A DNA stretch of 5,211 bases, from positions 1 to 5,211 of the forward strand of contig JALVXV010000010.1 in the NCBI GenBank assembly GCA_027038235.1. Reading direction: 5' to 3'. The notes beneath the pieces are model-generated. The model was given only the letters and a program-made list of their open reading frames with translations, ran no database searches and was not told where the DNA came from. The position numbers and the translations under genes are program-made. How positions within the stretch are numbered: the stretch's first letter is position 1; each line of letters opens with the position of its first letter. The stretch is from Campylobacterales bacterium. GTDB taxonomy: Bacteria; Campylobacterota; Campylobacteria; Campylobacterales; JALSKU01. Below are positions 4,665 to 5,211 of the stretch, piece after piece.

Positions 4665-5211
4665 CTTTCAATGCTATCAGCACATCCTCCATAACCTTTG
4701 TAATATCTCCATCAAGTATGGCATCTACATTTGAATAAGCCTTGTTACTTCTATTGTCTTTAACTTGTCTATAGGGAGCTAAAACATAACTTCTTATCTG
4801 ATGCCCCCACCCTATCTCACTCTTTGGTGTGCCACTTTTTTCAGCCTCTTGTTTCATTAGCTCTAACTCATAAAGTCTTGATTTGAGCATTTTTTCTGCT
4901 GTTGCTCTATTTTTGTGCTGACTTCTATCATTTTGGCACTGTACTACTATGCCTGTTGGGATATGGGTTATTCTTATGGCTGAGTCAGTTTTGTTGACAT
5001 GCTGCCCCCCTGCCCCACTAGCTCTATATGTATCAACTCTTATATCTTTATCCTCAATAACTATCTCTATATCATCATCAACCTCAGGACTTACCATGAC
5101 CGAACAAAAAGATGTATGCCTTTTAGCATTACTATCAAATGGACTTATTCGCACTAGCCTATGGATACCATTTTCCACCTTTAGATATCCAAAAGCATTC
5201 TCCCCTTTGAT
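4657..5211 (-). CDS. prfB: Peptide chain release factor 2, C-terminal part (5' end outside window)
   Basis: RF2 enters the ribosomal A site at UGA and UAA stop codons and triggers peptide release. The frame is open to the window edge, giving 184 C-terminal residues and starting IKGENAFGYLKVENGIHRLVR; the N-terminal part, including any RF2 autoregulatory frameshift site, is not visible. The stop-recognition tripeptide SPF is at 5145-5137 (VRISPFDS), which marks RF2 and not RF1. The catalytic GGQ is at 5010-5002 in YRASGAGGQHVNKT. The residue equivalent to E. coli position 246 is Ala, unlike the Thr of E. coli K-12. THIPTGIVVQCQNDRSQHKN, GWGHQIRSYVL and ILDGDI complete the family pattern, and the C-terminus aligns to full length. 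A GTG at 5178-5176 is an internal Val codon, not a start. The stop is TAG, read by RF1, so RF2 does not terminate its own chain. The final Ala codon and stop lie within the repeat element. Confidence 0.97.
   Translation of the reverse strand: MKGENAFGYLKVENGIHRLVRISPFDSNAKRHTSFCSVMVSPEVDDDIEIVIEDKDIRVDTYRASGAGGQHVNKTDSAIRITHIPTGIVVQCQNDRSQHKNRATAEKMLKSRLYELELMKQEAEKSGTPKSEIGWGHQIRSYVLAPYRQVKDNRSNKAYSNVDAILDGDITKVMEDVLIALKEA

Noticed and set aside
5176..5178. GTG as the start of the prfB product
   Set aside because: The frame stays open to the window edge and the upstream residues IKGENAFGYLK match the interior of RF2, so GTG is an internal Val codon.

Overview
The window is AT-rich and densely coding. 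Its protein sequences point to Campylobacterota (the former Epsilonproteobacteria), probably a sulfur-oxidising Sulfurimonas/Sulfurovum-type relative. Supporting signs are the Helicobacter/Campylobacter-like MurI and DnaX sequences and a T-rich promoter without a -35 box upstream of dnaX. This placement is inferred from sequence character and not from a database match.

Layout. On the + strand are the 3' half of rho (1-726), murI (852-1601), dnaX (1715-3331) and a ypfJ-type membrane zinc metallopeptidase gene (3342-4214). On the - strand, converging on ypfJ, are an unrecognised 108-residue gene (4217-4543) and, upstream of it, the 3' part of prfB encoding release factor 2 (4657-5211, running off the window edge). 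No stretch without a gene exceeds 300 bases. The genes are core housekeeping functions: transcription termination, D-glutamate supply for peptidoglycan, the DNA polymerase III clamp loader, and translation termination. Apart from dnaX-ypfJ, which look translationally linked, they share no obvious pathway.

The most unusual content is intergenic. Two separate gaps, rho-murI (731-835) and prfB-hypothetical (4561-4664), hold copies of the same element of about 105 bp. Each has a 32-nt arm of four perfect GAGCTTA heptads plus GAGC (GAGCTTA and its complement TAAGCTC). A 40-41-nt AT-rich core follows, with its own small hairpin (TTTGCAA, 3-nt loop, TTGCAAA-like). The element closes with a 32-nt arm of degenerate inverted heptads. 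The two copies lie in opposite orientation on the chromosome but in the same orientation relative to transcription, with the perfect arm beginning at the stop codon of the upstream gene. In prfB the last Ala codon and the TAG stop are part of the repeat. A third gap, murI-dnaX, holds a different tandem repeat of period 8 (GGGGYAAA) that fits a four-run G-quadruplex pattern. These dispersed, gene-end-abutting repeat hairpins are the best candidates for something undescribed here.
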